From CAZFNU01 sp964520445 (lineage in GTDB: Bacteria; Patescibacteriota; Minisyncoccia; UBA6257; JAKLIH01): DNA of 12,648 nt. The position numbers and the translations under genes are program-made. The notes under the pieces are model-generated. The model was not told where the DNA came from. It made no database searches and was given only the letters and a program-made list of their open reading frames with translations. Position 1 is the first letter of the stretch; each line of letters opens with the position of its first letter. Location: positions 1 through 12,648 of the forward strand of contig CAZFNU010000020.1 in assembly GCA_964520445.1 (NCBI GenBank). The letters run 5' to 3'. Of the stretch, positions 1-8,100 are shown piece by piece.

Positions 1-113
1 TTCAATATAAACTCACCGACGGCTCCCTTGATGAAATAAGAATATATAATAGAGGGTTGAGTGCAGAAGAAGTTATGTCTAGATATAATAAAACTAGGGG
101 GAGATATCAATAG
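1..113 (+). CDS. C-terminal end of a LamG/concanavalin A-like lectin domain protein (partial)
   Basis: Reading from base 3, an open frame runs to TAG at 111-113 and encodes about 36 residues ending in RGRYQ. It contains DGSLDEIRIYNRGLSAEEV, the typical last beta-strands of a LamG / concanavalin A-like domain (family pattern G-x-(I/L)-D-E-V-R-I-Y-N-R-A-L-(S/T)-x-x-E-I). Such domains bind glycans or proteins on the outside of the cell and often sit at the C-terminus of large secreted or surface proteins. The gene begins left of the window, so total length, signal peptide and other domains are unknown. A strong terminator follows at 153. There is no TGA in the visible part. Confidence 0.75.
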   Translation, partial: QYKLTDGSLDEIRIYNRGLSAEEVMSRYNKTRGRYQ

Positions 114-152
114 GGTTTTAAAAAATTTAATTGACCTTATAAAAGTAATGCA

Positions 153-195
153 CCCCAGAGAATAAAGTGTTATTCTCTGGGGGATTTCTTTGTTT
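153..195 (+). terminator. Rho-independent terminator of the LamG gene
   Basis: A perfect 13-bp stem (CCCCAGAGAATAA at 153-165 with its complement at 170-182) encloses a 4-base loop AGTG and is followed by a T-rich tail (TTTCTTTGTTT). It lies 40 bases after the LamG stop codon. Confidence 0.85.
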
Positions 196-268
196 GACTT
201 GAGACAAAAAATCTTAAAGGAATATTTTTTGTTATTTTATACATTAATCTTTGATTAGAAATAATTCA

Positions 269-307
269 GAGAAAAAAACTTTTAGGTGACCAAAAGTCTT
301 TTTTCTC
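269..307. terminator. Second hairpin, imperfect and near-symmetrical, possible bidirectional terminator
   Basis: GAGAAAAAA...ACTTTT on the left (from 269) pairs with AAAAGT...CTTTTTTCTC on the right (to 307), with small bulges around the apex GGTGACC. Both arms carry A/T runs, so it could terminate transcription from either side. It is weaker evidence than the hairpins at 153 and 343 because of the bulges. Confidence 0.45.
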
Positions 308-342
308 GAATAAAAAGGATTCCTAGGTTTAATAAAGAAAAA

Positions 343-366
343 GACTCTTTTAAAAGAGTCTTTTTT
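343..366 (-). terminator. Terminator of recG (likely bidirectional)
   Basis: GACTCTTTT (343-351) is followed directly by its complement AAAAGAGTC (352-360), with A5 before and T6 after. On the minus strand it lies just after the recG stop codon at 369-371 and is followed by TTTTTCTTTATT, so it can end recG. On the plus strand the T6 tail makes it usable as well. Together with 153-195 and 269-307 it fills most of the 255-base gene-free stretch 114-368, in which I see nothing else. Confidence 0.7.
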
Positions 367-368
367 AA

Positions 369-2507
369 TTATTCCATGTGGAATTTAGAAAGAAATTCAT
401 TATATCTAGCTAATAAAAGAGGATGGGCTTTTAGATTAGGATCTTTTAGGGCTAGGTTCTTTGCTTCTTCGTGTATCTTAGCTAGGGTTTTAGTATCTGA
501 TAAGGCTTGCATAGCTAGATCTGGAAATCCTGATTGATTAGTTCCAAAGAATTCTCCAGGACCTCTAAGATTTAAATCTATTTCGGCTAATTTAAATCCA
601 TCGGAATATTCAAGCATAGCTTTTAGTCTTTGTTTTGTTTGAAGACCATTTGATTCGGTAAAAAGAAAACAATATGATTGATGTTCTCCTCTACCTACTC
701 TACCGCGAAATTGATGAAGTTGAGAAAGACCAAATCTTTCTGCTCCTTCTATAACCATGATACTGGCATTGGGAACATCAATACCGACTTCAATTACGGA
801 GGTTGAAACTAATATTTTTGTTTTACCAGAATTAAATCTTTTCATTATCTCATCTTTTTCTTTTGGTTTCATTTTTCCGTGTAACATTCCTACTTCTATG
901 GGGTCAAAATGTTTTTTTATTTTTTCATATTCTTTTTTTACTGCTTTAACTTCATAATTAAGAAGTTGATCAAAGGAAAGAATATTTTTTTTATCTGCTT
1001 CTGTTTGTTCTTCAATTCTGGGACAGACTACAAAAGCTTGTCTACCTTCTTTGATCTGTTCTTTAATAAATTCAAACATTTTTTCTTCACCTCTTTTAGA
1101 AATTATTTTGGTTATAATGGTTTGTCTGCCTTTTGGCATTTCATCAAGAATGGAAAGTTCTAAATCTCCATACATAGCTAAAGCTAGGGTTCTTGGGATA
1201 GGGGTTGCTGTCATTGAAAGAAGATGAGGAACTAATTTATTTTCTTTTCCATCTAAAAGTTTTTTTCTTTGTTCTACTCCAAATCTATGTTGTTCATCTA
1301 TAATTACTAATCCTAGATTGCCAAAGCTAACACTTTTTTGAATTAAAGCATGAGTTCCTACTATTAGTCATGGAGTTTTATTTTTCAGACTTTCTAAAAT
1401 ATATTCTTTAGTTACTTTACCTTCTAAGAATCCATCTTTGATTATTACTCCTTCGCCTGTAATACAGGCGACTTTCATATCAAATGGTTTTAAGATTTTA
1501 ATCAGAGTTTGAAAATGTTGTTTAGCTAAAACTTCAGTTGGGGCCATAAATGCTACCTGATATTGGTTTTTTATCAAAAGATAAGCAATAGCAAGGGCTA
1601 CTACTGTTTTACCAGAACCAACATCTCCTTCCATTAATCTATTCATAGGGGATCCTGTTTCTATATCCTGCATCATTTCTCAGATAGCTTTTCTTTGAGC
1701 ATCAGTTAAAGTAAAGGGTAGATTATTTACAAATTCTTTCATGGCTTCAACATCTTTTTTTATCTTAGGAGCTTTGAATTTGGAAAGTTTTTGTTTAAGA
1801 TTTAAAAGATGAATTTGAACCAAAAGCATTTCTTCAAAGATAAATCTTTTTTTAGCTTCTAATGCTAATTCCTGATTATCGGGAAAATGAATTTGAGATA
1901 AGGCATTTTGAATATCCATTAAGTTATGATTTTTTCTAGTTTCTTCAGGAAGAGGTTCGGGAATTTGAGAAACAAATATTTTTAAAATTCTTTTTGTAAA
2001 ACTACGAATTAACTTAGAACTAATACCCATAGTTTCTGGATAAATGGGAACTAAACGCCCTGTATGTTTTAAATCATCAATATTTAAATCTTCGTCTTGA
2101 GAAACTAATTCAAATGCTGGACTTTGGAAAATTAATTTCTTTCCTTCTGGTTTTAATTTCCCAGAAAGAGAAACGGTAGTTCCTTCTTTAAGAGTTTTTT
2201 GGATATATGGTTGGTTGAATCATACTATATCTACTTTTCCTGTTTCATCTTCGGCTGTAGCATTGGTCAAGAGCATGTGTTTTTTAAAAGTTCGATAACT
2301 TCTGATTTTTGTTATGGTAGCTATAGTAGTTGCTTGTTCATTAGGTTCTAATTCCTGAATGTTTTTTATATTTGTAAAATCTTGATAACGGAATGGGAAA
2401 TAAAAAAGAAGATCTTTAATAGAAATTAGACCTAGATTTTTTAATCTGGCTTCATAATATGGCCCTACTCCTTGTAAATTATTTAAATTGTCATTAAGTT
2501 TTAACAT
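369..2507 (-). CDS. recG: ATP-dependent DNA helicase RecG
   Basis: RecG is a superfamily 2 helicase that reverses stalled replication forks and migrates branched DNA. With UGA as Trp the frame is continuous, 712 aa (E. coli RecG is 693). The N-terminal wedge/OB region contains W96-FNQPYI. The helicase core shows Walker A GDVGSGKT (294-301), GTHALIQ, DEQH box (404-407), TATPIPRT (433-440), STSVIEVGIDVPNA and the motif VI stretch QFRGRVGRG (599-607). All three Trp identified as UGA (W96, W276, W380; TGA at 2220-2222, 1680-1682, 1368-1370) fall between conserved blocks, and W-FNQPY and the W before the MNRL-x-GDVGSGKT block match the family. The start ATG at 2507 lies 9 bases after a TAGAAT -10 box, so the mRNA is probably leaderless and no Shine-Dalgarno is seen. 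It is divergent from pyrG. Identification is secure. Confidence 0.96.
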
Positions 2508-2516
2508 AGTACTAGT

Positions 2517-2568
2517 ATTCTAGCATATTTTCTTAAGTGTTGCAATTTTTAAGAAAAGTTGATAAAAT
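2517..2568. promoter_or_regulatory. Divergent recG/pyrG promoters sharing one -35 hexamer
   Basis: TTGCAA at 2540-2545 is its own reverse complement. On the plus strand it is followed by a 17-base spacer and TAAAAT (2563-2568), serving pyrG. On the minus strand it is followed by a 17-base spacer and TAGAAT (bases 2522 down to 2517), serving recG. Both spacings are ideal for a housekeeping sigma factor. The pyrG leader would be roughly 24 bases without a Shine-Dalgarno, and the recG message would start at or near its ATG. Confidence 0.7.
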
Positions 2569-2598
2569 ATATGTATAGATAAATCCTAAATTTGAATT

Positions 2599-4341
2599 AT
2601 GACTAAATTTATAGTAGTTATAGGAGGGGTTATAAGCGGGGTTGGAAAAGGAGTAGCTACAGCCTCAATAGGTAAGATTTTAAAAGAATATGGACATTCT
2701 GTTACGGCTATTAAAATAGACCCATATATTAACGTGGATGCAGGGACTTTAAGACCTACAGAACATGGAGAAGTATGGGTTACTGATGATGGAGGGGAAA
2801 TTGATCAAGATTTAGGAAATTATGAAAGATTCTTGGATGTGGATATACCGAAAATGAATAACTTAACTACTGGACAGATTTATAAACACGTGATTGAAAA
2901 AGAAAGGAAAGGAGGATATTTAGGACAAACTGTACAGTTCATTCCTCATATACCAAAAGAAATTAAAGAAAGAATTAAGATGGCTAGTAAAGGGTATGAT
3001 GTAGCTTTGGTAGAGATAGGAGGAACAGTAGGAGATTATGAAAATATTCCATTTCTTTTTGCTATGAAAGAGTTGGAAAGGGAATTAGGATCAGATAATG
3101 TGGTTTTTATATTAGTAACTTATTTATTCGCACCACGTCATATAGAAGAAATGAAGACAAAACCAACTCAACAAGCTATTAAAGTGTTAACTGAGTCATC
3201 TGGTATATTTCCTGATTTTATATTATGTAGATCAGCTGAGAAATTAGATGAAATTAGAAAGAAGAAAATTGAAACTTATGCCAATATACCAGCAGATAAT
3301 GTTTTTTCTGCTCCAGATGTTAAATCCATTTATCAAATACCAATTAATTTTAATAAAGAAGGAATAGGGGAACAGATATTGGAAAAATTAGATATGAAAA
3401 AGAAGAAGAAACCTGTTTTTAAAGATTGAAAGAATTGAGTTTCCCATATTTTACAACCAAAGAATAAAGTTAAAATCGCTATTGTGGGTAAATATATAAA
3501 TAGCGGGAATTTTACTTTAACAGATTCATATTTATCTATTAAAGAAGCTTTAATACATGCTGGGGCTCATTTAAATGCGAGTATTCAAATAGAATGATTT
3601 AATGCTGAAAGTTTAGTAAAGAATCCTAAGAATGTAGAATTACTTAAACAATACTCAGGGATCATTGTTCCTGGTGGATTTGGAAAACATGGGGTGGAAG
3701 GCAAGATAATAGCTATTAACTATGCTCGTACTCATAATATTCCCTATCTAGGGTTATGCTATGGTATGCAATTAGCCTTGATTGAATTTGCTAGAAATGT
3801 CTGTGGAATGACAGATGCTAGCACTACAGAAATCAACCCTAATACTCCTTACCCAATAATTGATTTTATGCCATTACAAGAAGCTTTAATCAAAAATCAT
3901 TCCTATGGAGGGACTATGAGATTAGGGGCTTATGGGGCAGTTATAGACAAAAATTCAATTATTTATGAATTATATAAATCATTAAAGAGAATTGAAAAAG
4001 ATAAAGAAAAGATTAAGATTTTTCTTAAAGACAAACATAATAAATTCAGATTAGGGAAGTATAACAAGAATAAAGATATCATGATTTTAGAAAGACATAG
4101 ACATAGATATGAAGTTAATCCTAAATATATAGAGAAATTAGAGAAGAAGGGGATTAAATTTTCAGGAATACATCAAAGAGTTGATGGGGCTAAGTTAATG
4201 GAATTTATTGAATTACCAAATCATAAATTCTTTGTAGCAACACAGGCTCACCCAGAATTTAAATCAAGATTAAATGATCCAGCTCCTTTGTTTTATGGAT
4301 TTGTGAAAGCTTGTTTACCGAAAAAGGAGAAAAAGAAATAA
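2599..4341 (+). CDS. pyrG: CTP synthase (glutamine hydrolysing)
   Basis: CTP synthase makes CTP from UTP, ATP and glutamine. With UGA as Trp the frame gives 580 aa. The N-terminal synthase domain starts with the P-loop GGVISGVGKG and carries KIDPYINVDAGT, HGEVWVTDDGGE and GGTVGD. The C-terminal class I glutamine amidotransferase domain has the nucleophile in LGLCYGMQ (C387) and HPEF (H551, E553), plus GGTMRLGAY and ERHRHRYEVN. Trp codons at 3427, 3436 and 3595 are TGA; W333 in IE-W-FNAES matches the family's K-W-x-(N/D)-(A/S)-E. TGG is also used (GEVWVTDD). Oddities: Tyr follows the nucleophile where Leu is usual, and about 30 charged, Lys-rich residues are inserted between GGTMRLGAY and ERHRHRYEVN. 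No Shine-Dalgarno precedes the ATG. A strong terminator follows. Confidence 0.96.
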
Positions 4342-4350
4342 GGTTAATTT

Positions 4351-4395
4351 AAAAGGAGTTATTCTTTTTAGAATAACTCCTTTTTGTTGTTTTAT
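4351..4395 (+). terminator. Terminator of pyrG
   Basis: A perfect 15-bp stem (AAAAGGAGTTATTCT at 4351-4365, complement at 4370-4384) encloses the loop TTTT and runs into TGTTGTTTTATT. It starts 10 bases after the pyrG stop. Confidence 0.88.
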
Positions 4396-4420
4396 TAATG
4401 ATAGAGGATTATCTAGGTAC

Positions 4421-4450
4421 TTGAAAAATGTATATATAATATGATAGTAT
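4421..4450 (+). promoter_or_regulatory. Probable tRNA-Lys promoter
   Basis: TTGAAA (4421-4426), 18-base spacer, TAGTAT (4445-4450). The -10 hexamer is identical to that proposed for the tRNA-Arg gene at 8684-8689 and lies 15 bases before the tRNA. The region is AT-rich and contains other possible -10 boxes (TATAAT at about 4435), so the exact register is uncertain. Confidence 0.45.
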
Positions 4451-4465
4451 ACATATGTTAATAAA

Positions 4466-4541
4466 GCCTCCGTAGCTCAGCTGGTAGAGCAGTTGCCTCT
4501 TAAGCAAATGGTCGCAGGTTCGAATCCTGTCGGAGGCACCA
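4466..4541 (+). tRNA. tRNA-Lys(CUU)
   Basis: Cloverleaf: acceptor GCCTCCG/CGGAGGC, D-arm GCTC/GAGC with loop AGCTGGTA, anticodon loop CTCTTAA giving anticodon CTT, T-arm GCAGG/CCTGT with standard loop TTCGAAT, discriminator A, and CCA encoded at the 3' end (4539-4541). The outermost anticodon-stem pair is a G-A mismatch. It decodes AAG. Confidence 0.95.
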
Positions 4542-4607
4542 TTTTGCAAGAATTAAAATCAAAGATATATACTTATAAAACGTCGGAATGTTAATTTTCC
4601 TATAAAC

Positions 4608-4636
4608 TTGACTTTTTACTAAAAATATGTTATATT
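4608..4636 (+). promoter_or_regulatory. Promoter of the 4701 gene
   Basis: TTGACT (4608-4613), 17-base spacer, TATATT (4631-4636). Transcription would start near 4643, giving a leader of roughly 58 bases that ends in the Shine-Dalgarno AAGGAG (4686-4691), 9 bases before the ATG. I see no convincing fold in the leader. Confidence 0.7.
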
Positions 4637-4700
4637 GTTTATCTAGAAGATATGCAGGCTTAAATCAAATAAATTTGTTCTTTGAAAGGAGAATGTATAG

Positions 4701-5177
4701 ATGGGTATGATCTCATTAGTTGGTCTTAATAAAGCTGAGGTACTAGCGGCGCTTTATAATACTTCTAAACCCCAGGGTATGGGATTTTTACATTATAATC
4801 CCAAGCCCATGACAACGCGAGAGGCAGAAATTTTGTTACAAGAAACCACCGATTTCGACTACTTGAAGGGTCGTGTTATGAAAGTTAGTCTAAAAGGTGA
4901 TGGGTTTGACTCATGGGCATATGATCGTGATAACGGCGAAGGTGCTGCTGAACGTGCTATCGCTGAACTTGTTAGAACAGGTGATACTAACCCTTCGGTT
5001 ATTCAAGAGATGCATGATACCAATACTTTAAAATCAGCCGAAGATGTAAAGACACATCTGAATGACAAGGGTTATTCGGAAAGCAAAGGTGGAGTTACCG
5101 TTTTTCATCTTGGTTTAGAAGGCGTTGCTGACAAACTAGGCCCCGCAGTAGACAAAGCTATCAAAGACAAAAAATAA
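4701..5177 (+). CDS. Protein of unknown function, 158 aa, foreign-looking composition
   Basis: I do not assign a function. The protein is soluble, with no signal peptide or membrane segment. It begins GMISLVGLNKAEVLAALYN, then has MGFLHYNPKPMT, DYLKGRVMKVSLKGDGF and AYDRDNGEGAAERAIAEL, a compact block ending near residue 90, followed by a charged tail with VFHLGLEGVADKLG. The overall look resembles small uncharacterised proteins often seen in phages and mobile DNA, but that is an impression from memory. It has a strong Shine-Dalgarno and a clear promoter, unlike most neighbours. Its only Trp is TGG, and it uses more GC-ending codons and CGN arginine codons (CGA, CGT) than recG or pyrG. It stands alone between tRNA-Lys and an extended terminator hairpin. 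Recent acquisition next to a tRNA gene is a reasonable inference. Confidence 0.8.
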   Translation: MGMISLVGLNKAEVLAALYNTSKPQGMGFLHYNPKPMTTREAEILLQETTDFDYLKGRVMKVSLKGDGFDSWAYDRDNGEGAAERAIAELVRTGDTNPSVIQEMHDTNTLKSAEDVKTHLNDKGYSESKGGVTVFHLGLEGVADKLGPAVDKAIKDKK

Positions 5178-5193
5178 ATAAATGATCCTATTT

Positions 5194-5233
5194 TTAAGGG
5201 AGTACGTAAATATTACGGCTCCCTTAATTATTT
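5194..5233 (+). terminator. Terminator of the 4701 gene
   Basis: A two-part stem: TTAAGGGAG (5194-5202) pairs with CTCCCTTAA (5219-5227), and inside it CGTAA (5205-5209) pairs with TTACG (5213-5217). A short, weak T-rich stretch (TTATTTC) follows. It begins 17 bases after the stop codon. Confidence 0.6.
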
Positions 5234-5300
5234 CAAATTATTGCTATTTCTTTCAGAATTTGTTATCCTTATAATATTAAAATATAAACTTAAAATTAAT

Positions 5301-5855
5301 ATGAATAGAGAAGAAGCATTTAAGGTTTTAAATGAACATGTGAAAGAAAAAAATTTAATTAAACATTGTCTAGCTACTGAAGTGGGGATGATAGGGTTAG
5401 CTAGATTTTTTAATGAAGATGAATTAACTTGAAGGTTAGCTGGATTACTACATGATGTAGATTATGAGTATACCAAAGATAACCAAGAATTACATAGTTT
5501 AAAGAGTTTGGATATTTTAAAACCTTTAGGGGTTAATTCTGATATTTTAGATGCTATTGAGACACATAATGAAATACATCTAAAAAAACCTATAAGTAAG
5601 ATGGCTAAATCATTATTCTGTTTAGATTCCTTAACTGGTTTAATTGTAGCCAGTACATTAGTTTTGCCTTCTAAGAAATTAGTAGATGTGGGGTTGGATT
5701 CAGTTTTAAAAAAGTTTAAAGAGAAAAGTTTTGCTAAGGGAGCTAATAGGGAACATATATCTAGGTGTGAAAAGTATCTTGATTTACCCCTAGATCAGTT
5801 TATTAAGGTAGTATTAGAATCTATGCAAAGTATTAGTGAGGATTTAGGGTTATAG
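5301..5855 (+). CDS. HD-domain (HDIG-type) metal-dependent phosphohydrolase
   Basis: 184 aa with UGA as Trp (W44; TGA at 5430-5432). Members of this superfamily use a divalent-metal site to cleave phosphoesters. The metal ligands are visible: H22 in LIKHCLATE, H51-D52 in W-RLAGLLHDVDYE, H89 in AIETHNE, and D109 in FCLDSLTGL. The segment W-x-LAGLLHD-(I/V)-D is the hallmark of a small stand-alone HDIG protein group, and Trp rather than Gly fits it. The substrate cannot be told from sequence. I chose the ATG at 5301 because MNREEAF starts the conserved N-terminus; an upstream frame extension is AT-rich and hydrophobic. A TATAAT box lies at 5270-5275, no Shine-Dalgarno is seen, and a terminator follows at once. 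Confidence 0.88.
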
Positions 5856-5860
5856 CCTAA

Positions 5861-5892
5861 AACGTTTGTCATTGACAAACGTTCTTTTTTTT
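5861..5892 (+). terminator. Terminator of the HD gene, overlapping the next promoter
   Basis: AACGTTTGTC (5861-5870) pairs perfectly with GACAAACGTT (5874-5883) around a 3-base loop, followed by CTTTTTTTT. The right arm contains part of the -35 hexamer of the prs-like gene. Confidence 0.88.
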
Positions 5893-5905
5893 GATACTAT
5901 ATCAA
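5872..5905 (+). promoter_or_regulatory. Promoter of the prs-like gene with a palindrome over the -10 box
   Basis: Consensus TTGACA (5872-5877), 17-base spacer, TACTAT (5895-5900). The -35 hexamer lies inside the loop and right arm of the upstream terminator. A perfect inverted repeat, TTGATA-CTA-TATCAA (5891-5905), covers the -10 box and the start-site region and is a candidate operator. The leader, about 88 bases, contains a small hairpin CTTCTT-AAAA-AAGAAG (5920-5935) and ends in the Shine-Dalgarno AAAGGGGG. Confidence 0.65.
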
Positions 5906-5994
5906 TCTAATAACAATTGCTTCTTAAAAAAGAAGATCAAATATATCTTGAAGTTTATTTATATATCTGTATCTCTAATGAAAGGGGGATTAAA

Positions 5995-7017
5995 ATGACT
6001 TTTAATTGGCATTCGATATTCAATTTATTAATGTTTAAACCAAAACCTTTGGTTTTTTTTGGTAGAGCTGTCGATGAGAATCTGAAGCAAGACATTGTGG
6101 AATCTATTTCTTTTATGTTAAAGCCAGCAAAATGTGAATTCCGAACTTTTGGTGATGGTGAAATATTTGTTAGACCACTAGAAAACGTCCGGGATAAAAG
6201 TGTTTTTGTGGTCCAACCTACAAATGCACCAGGAGATAATATAATAGAGCTGGGTATTATGTTAAATGCTATACGCTTAGCTTCGGCTGATAAAATTACA
6301 GCTATAATTCCTTATTTTGGGTATTCAAGACAAGATAAAAAAACAAAACAAAGAGAACCTATTGTAGCTAAATTGATGGTTGATTGGATAGAAATCGCTG
6401 GAGCTAATAGAGTAGTAAGTGTAGATTTTCATGCTGCCCAAATACAGGGATTTTTCTCAAAATTATCAGACCATCTGACAGCTATAGGACTATTCGCACA
6501 GTATTTGAATGAAAACTATGAACATAATTTTCTAGTAGTTTCTCCGGATGCTGGTGGATCTCAACGTGCAAAACAGTTATCTTTACACTTAAGATGTAGC
6601 TACGTTGTTGCGTCAAAAGAAAGGAATTATGATGACGTTGATAGTATTAACGGTATTACCATAGATTGCAGAAATATAAAAGATAAAATAGTTATTATTC
6701 CTGATGATTTAACTTCTAGTTTATCTACTTTAGCAGTTTGCGCACATGCTATAAAACAATATGAACCTAAGAAAATTATTGCTTGTGTTACCCACGGATT
6801 ATTCGCTGATGGATCTATAGATACATTAAATTCGTCTCCGATAGATTTGTTATTAACTACAAATAGCACACAAAAGCCTATACTAATGAAAGATAAAACT
6901 GATAAATTAAAAATTATCTCCTTAGGACCTTTATTAGGGATGGCTATTACTCAATTATATTTACATAAATCTATCTCGGCAATTTTTTCACAAAAATTAC
7001 CATTAAAGATTTATTAA
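5995..7017 (+). CDS. prs: Ribose-phosphate pyrophosphokinase-like protein (PRPP synthetase family)
   Basis: PRPP synthetase makes 5-phosphoribosyl diphosphate from ribose 5-phosphate and ATP. The 340-aa product shows the two Prs folds in order: FGDGEIFVRPLENVRDKSVFV, PYFGYSRQDKK (107-116), VDFHAAQIQGFF (143-154), VVSPDAGGSQRA (181-192) and VTHGLF (265-270). The PRPP/ribose-phosphate loop is odd: it reads PDDLTSSLSTL (236-246), where active enzymes have DD-x-x-(D/S)-T-(A/G)-GT. Start ATG 5995 is chosen for the Shine-Dalgarno AAAGGGGG (5981-5988); upstream codons in frame are leader sequence. No UGA occurs and both Trp are TGG. It could be a true enzyme with a variant loop or an inactive or regulatory homologue like the mammalian PRPP synthetase-associated proteins. 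Family placement is firm; activity is not. Confidence 0.85.
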   Translation: MTFNWHSIFNLLMFKPKPLVFFGRAVDENLKQDIVESISFMLKPAKCEFRTFGDGEIFVRPLENVRDKSVFVVQPTNAPGDNIIELGIMLNAIRLASADKITAIIPYFGYSRQDKKTKQREPIVAKLMVDWIEIAGANRVVSVDFHAAQIQGFFSKLSDHLTAIGLFAQYLNENYEHNFLVVSPDAGGSQRAKQLSLHLRCSYVVASKERNYDDVDSINGITIDCRNIKDKIVIIPDDLTSSLSTLAVCAHAIKQYEPKKIIACVTHGLFADGSIDTLNSSPIDLLLTTNSTQKPILMKDKTDKLKIISLGPLLGMAITQLYLHKSISAIFSQKLPLKIY

Positions 7018-7028
7018 AAGAAAAATGC

Positions 7029-7069
7029 ACAACCTCTTTTGAATAAAAACAAAAGGGGTTGTTTTTTTA
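7029..7069 (+). terminator. Terminator of the prs-like gene, overlapping the next promoter
   Basis: ACAACCTCTTTTG (7029-7041) pairs with CAAAAGGGGTTGT (7050-7062), 13 bp with one G-T pair, loop of 8, followed by a run of T. The right arm overlaps the -35 element of the recombinase gene. Confidence 0.87.
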
Positions 7070-7087
7070 TTGTTTATTTGATATAAT
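7059..7087 (+). promoter_or_regulatory. Promoter of the tyrosine recombinase gene
   Basis: TTGTTT (7059-7064), 17-base spacer, consensus TATAAT (7082-7087). The start site would fall near 7094, about 25 bases before the ATG, with no Shine-Dalgarno in between. The -35 lies in the preceding terminator. Confidence 0.65.
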
Positions 7088-7118
7088 ATTTTGCGACACA
7101 GAAACCTTAATATTCAAT

Positions 7119-8054
7119 ATGTTAAATTTAGAATCTTTAGTTGTCGATTATCTAAATTTCATAGAAATCGAAAAAAATAGAAGTATTAAAACAAGAGATA
7201 ATTATAATCGTTATCTGCATCATTTTTTAGATTGATTAGCTCGATCTTCTAAAGTTTCAAGGAATAAGTTAATGCCAGAACATATTAATCAAAATTCTGT
7301 TAGGGAGTATAGGTTATTTCTAAATCGAGAAATGACTTTACATGGGGATTCGAGGAAAAAGAATACCCAGGGATACTATATGATAGCTTTACGTAATTTA
7401 TTAAAATATATGATAAGAAGAGATATTGAGGTATTATCTCCTGATAAGATTGATTTACCTAAGATTGAAGAAAGAGATATTAATATTATAGATGAAAGTG
7501 AGTTAGAAAGATTATTGGATGCACCAGGATCAACTAAGTTAAAAGAAATTAGAGATAAAGCTATACTGGAAGTTTTATTCTCTACAGGATTACGTGTATC
7601 AGAATTATGTTCGTTAGATAGAGATACAGTTAATTTAAAAACAGGAGAGTTCCCTGTAAGAGGAAAGGGGAGTAAGATTAGAATTGTATTTTTATCAGAT
7701 AGGGCTATTAAATATCTAAAAATATGGTTAGAGAGTAGGAAAGATGTAGAAGAAGCTTTATTTGTTAGTATTCCCCATAATATTGGAGCTAAGTTTTTTC
7801 ATAGATTAACTTCAAGATCCATTGAAAGAATTATTCAATACTATGCTGCTAAGGCCGGAATTGCTAGAAGAGTAGTACCACATACTTTAAGACATTGTTT
7901 TGCTACTGATCTATTGCAGAATGGGGCTGATTTAAGGTCAGTGCAAAGTTTATTAGGACATTCTTCAATTACTACTACTCAGATATATACTCATGTAACT
8001 AATAAAGAATTGAAAGCAATACATAAGAATTTTCACGGAAAACAGATGAAATAA
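7119..8054 (+). CDS. Tyrosine recombinase, XerC/XerD type
   Basis: 311 aa with one UGA Trp (W39 in HHFLDWLARSSK; TGA at 7233-7235). An N-terminal SAM-like core-binding domain (about 1-100) precedes the catalytic domain. The catalytic residues are all present: R159 in STGLRVSEL, K183 in RGKGSK, H255-x-x-R258 in PHTLRHCFATDLLQNGAD, H281 in LLGHSSITTTQIY and the nucleophile Y290. Length and motifs match the Xer proteins that resolve chromosome dimers at dif; in small genomes a single Xer often does this alone. It stands alone, with its own promoter and terminator and without attachment sites or an integrase-linked cargo, so a housekeeping role is more likely than a mobile-element role. XerC and XerD cannot be told apart here. 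Confidence 0.9.
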
Positions 8055-8057
8055 AAG

Positions 8058-8090
8058 ACCACCAGAAGTTTTCGTTCTGGTGGTTTTTTA
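8058..8090. terminator. Bidirectional terminator between the recombinase and zinc-ribbon genes
   Basis: ACCACCAGAA (8058-8067) pairs with TTCTGGTGGT (8075-8084) around GTTTTCG. T6 follows on the plus strand and a T-run (TCTTTTAT) on the minus strand, and both flanking genes converge on it. Confidence 0.85.
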
Positions 8091-8100
8091 ATTAGTTTTT

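Noticed and set aside
5917..5994. A longer N-terminus of the PRPP synthetase-like protein starting at TTG 5917.
   Set aside because: It lies in the leader after the mapped promoter, its residues are unlike the family, and ATG 5995 has a strong Shine-Dalgarno.
5978..5998. A mini-ORF (ATG AAA GGG GGA TTA AAA TGA) overlapping the prs start.
   Set aside because: TGA is not a stop in this genome, and the stretch is explained by the Shine-Dalgarno of the next gene.
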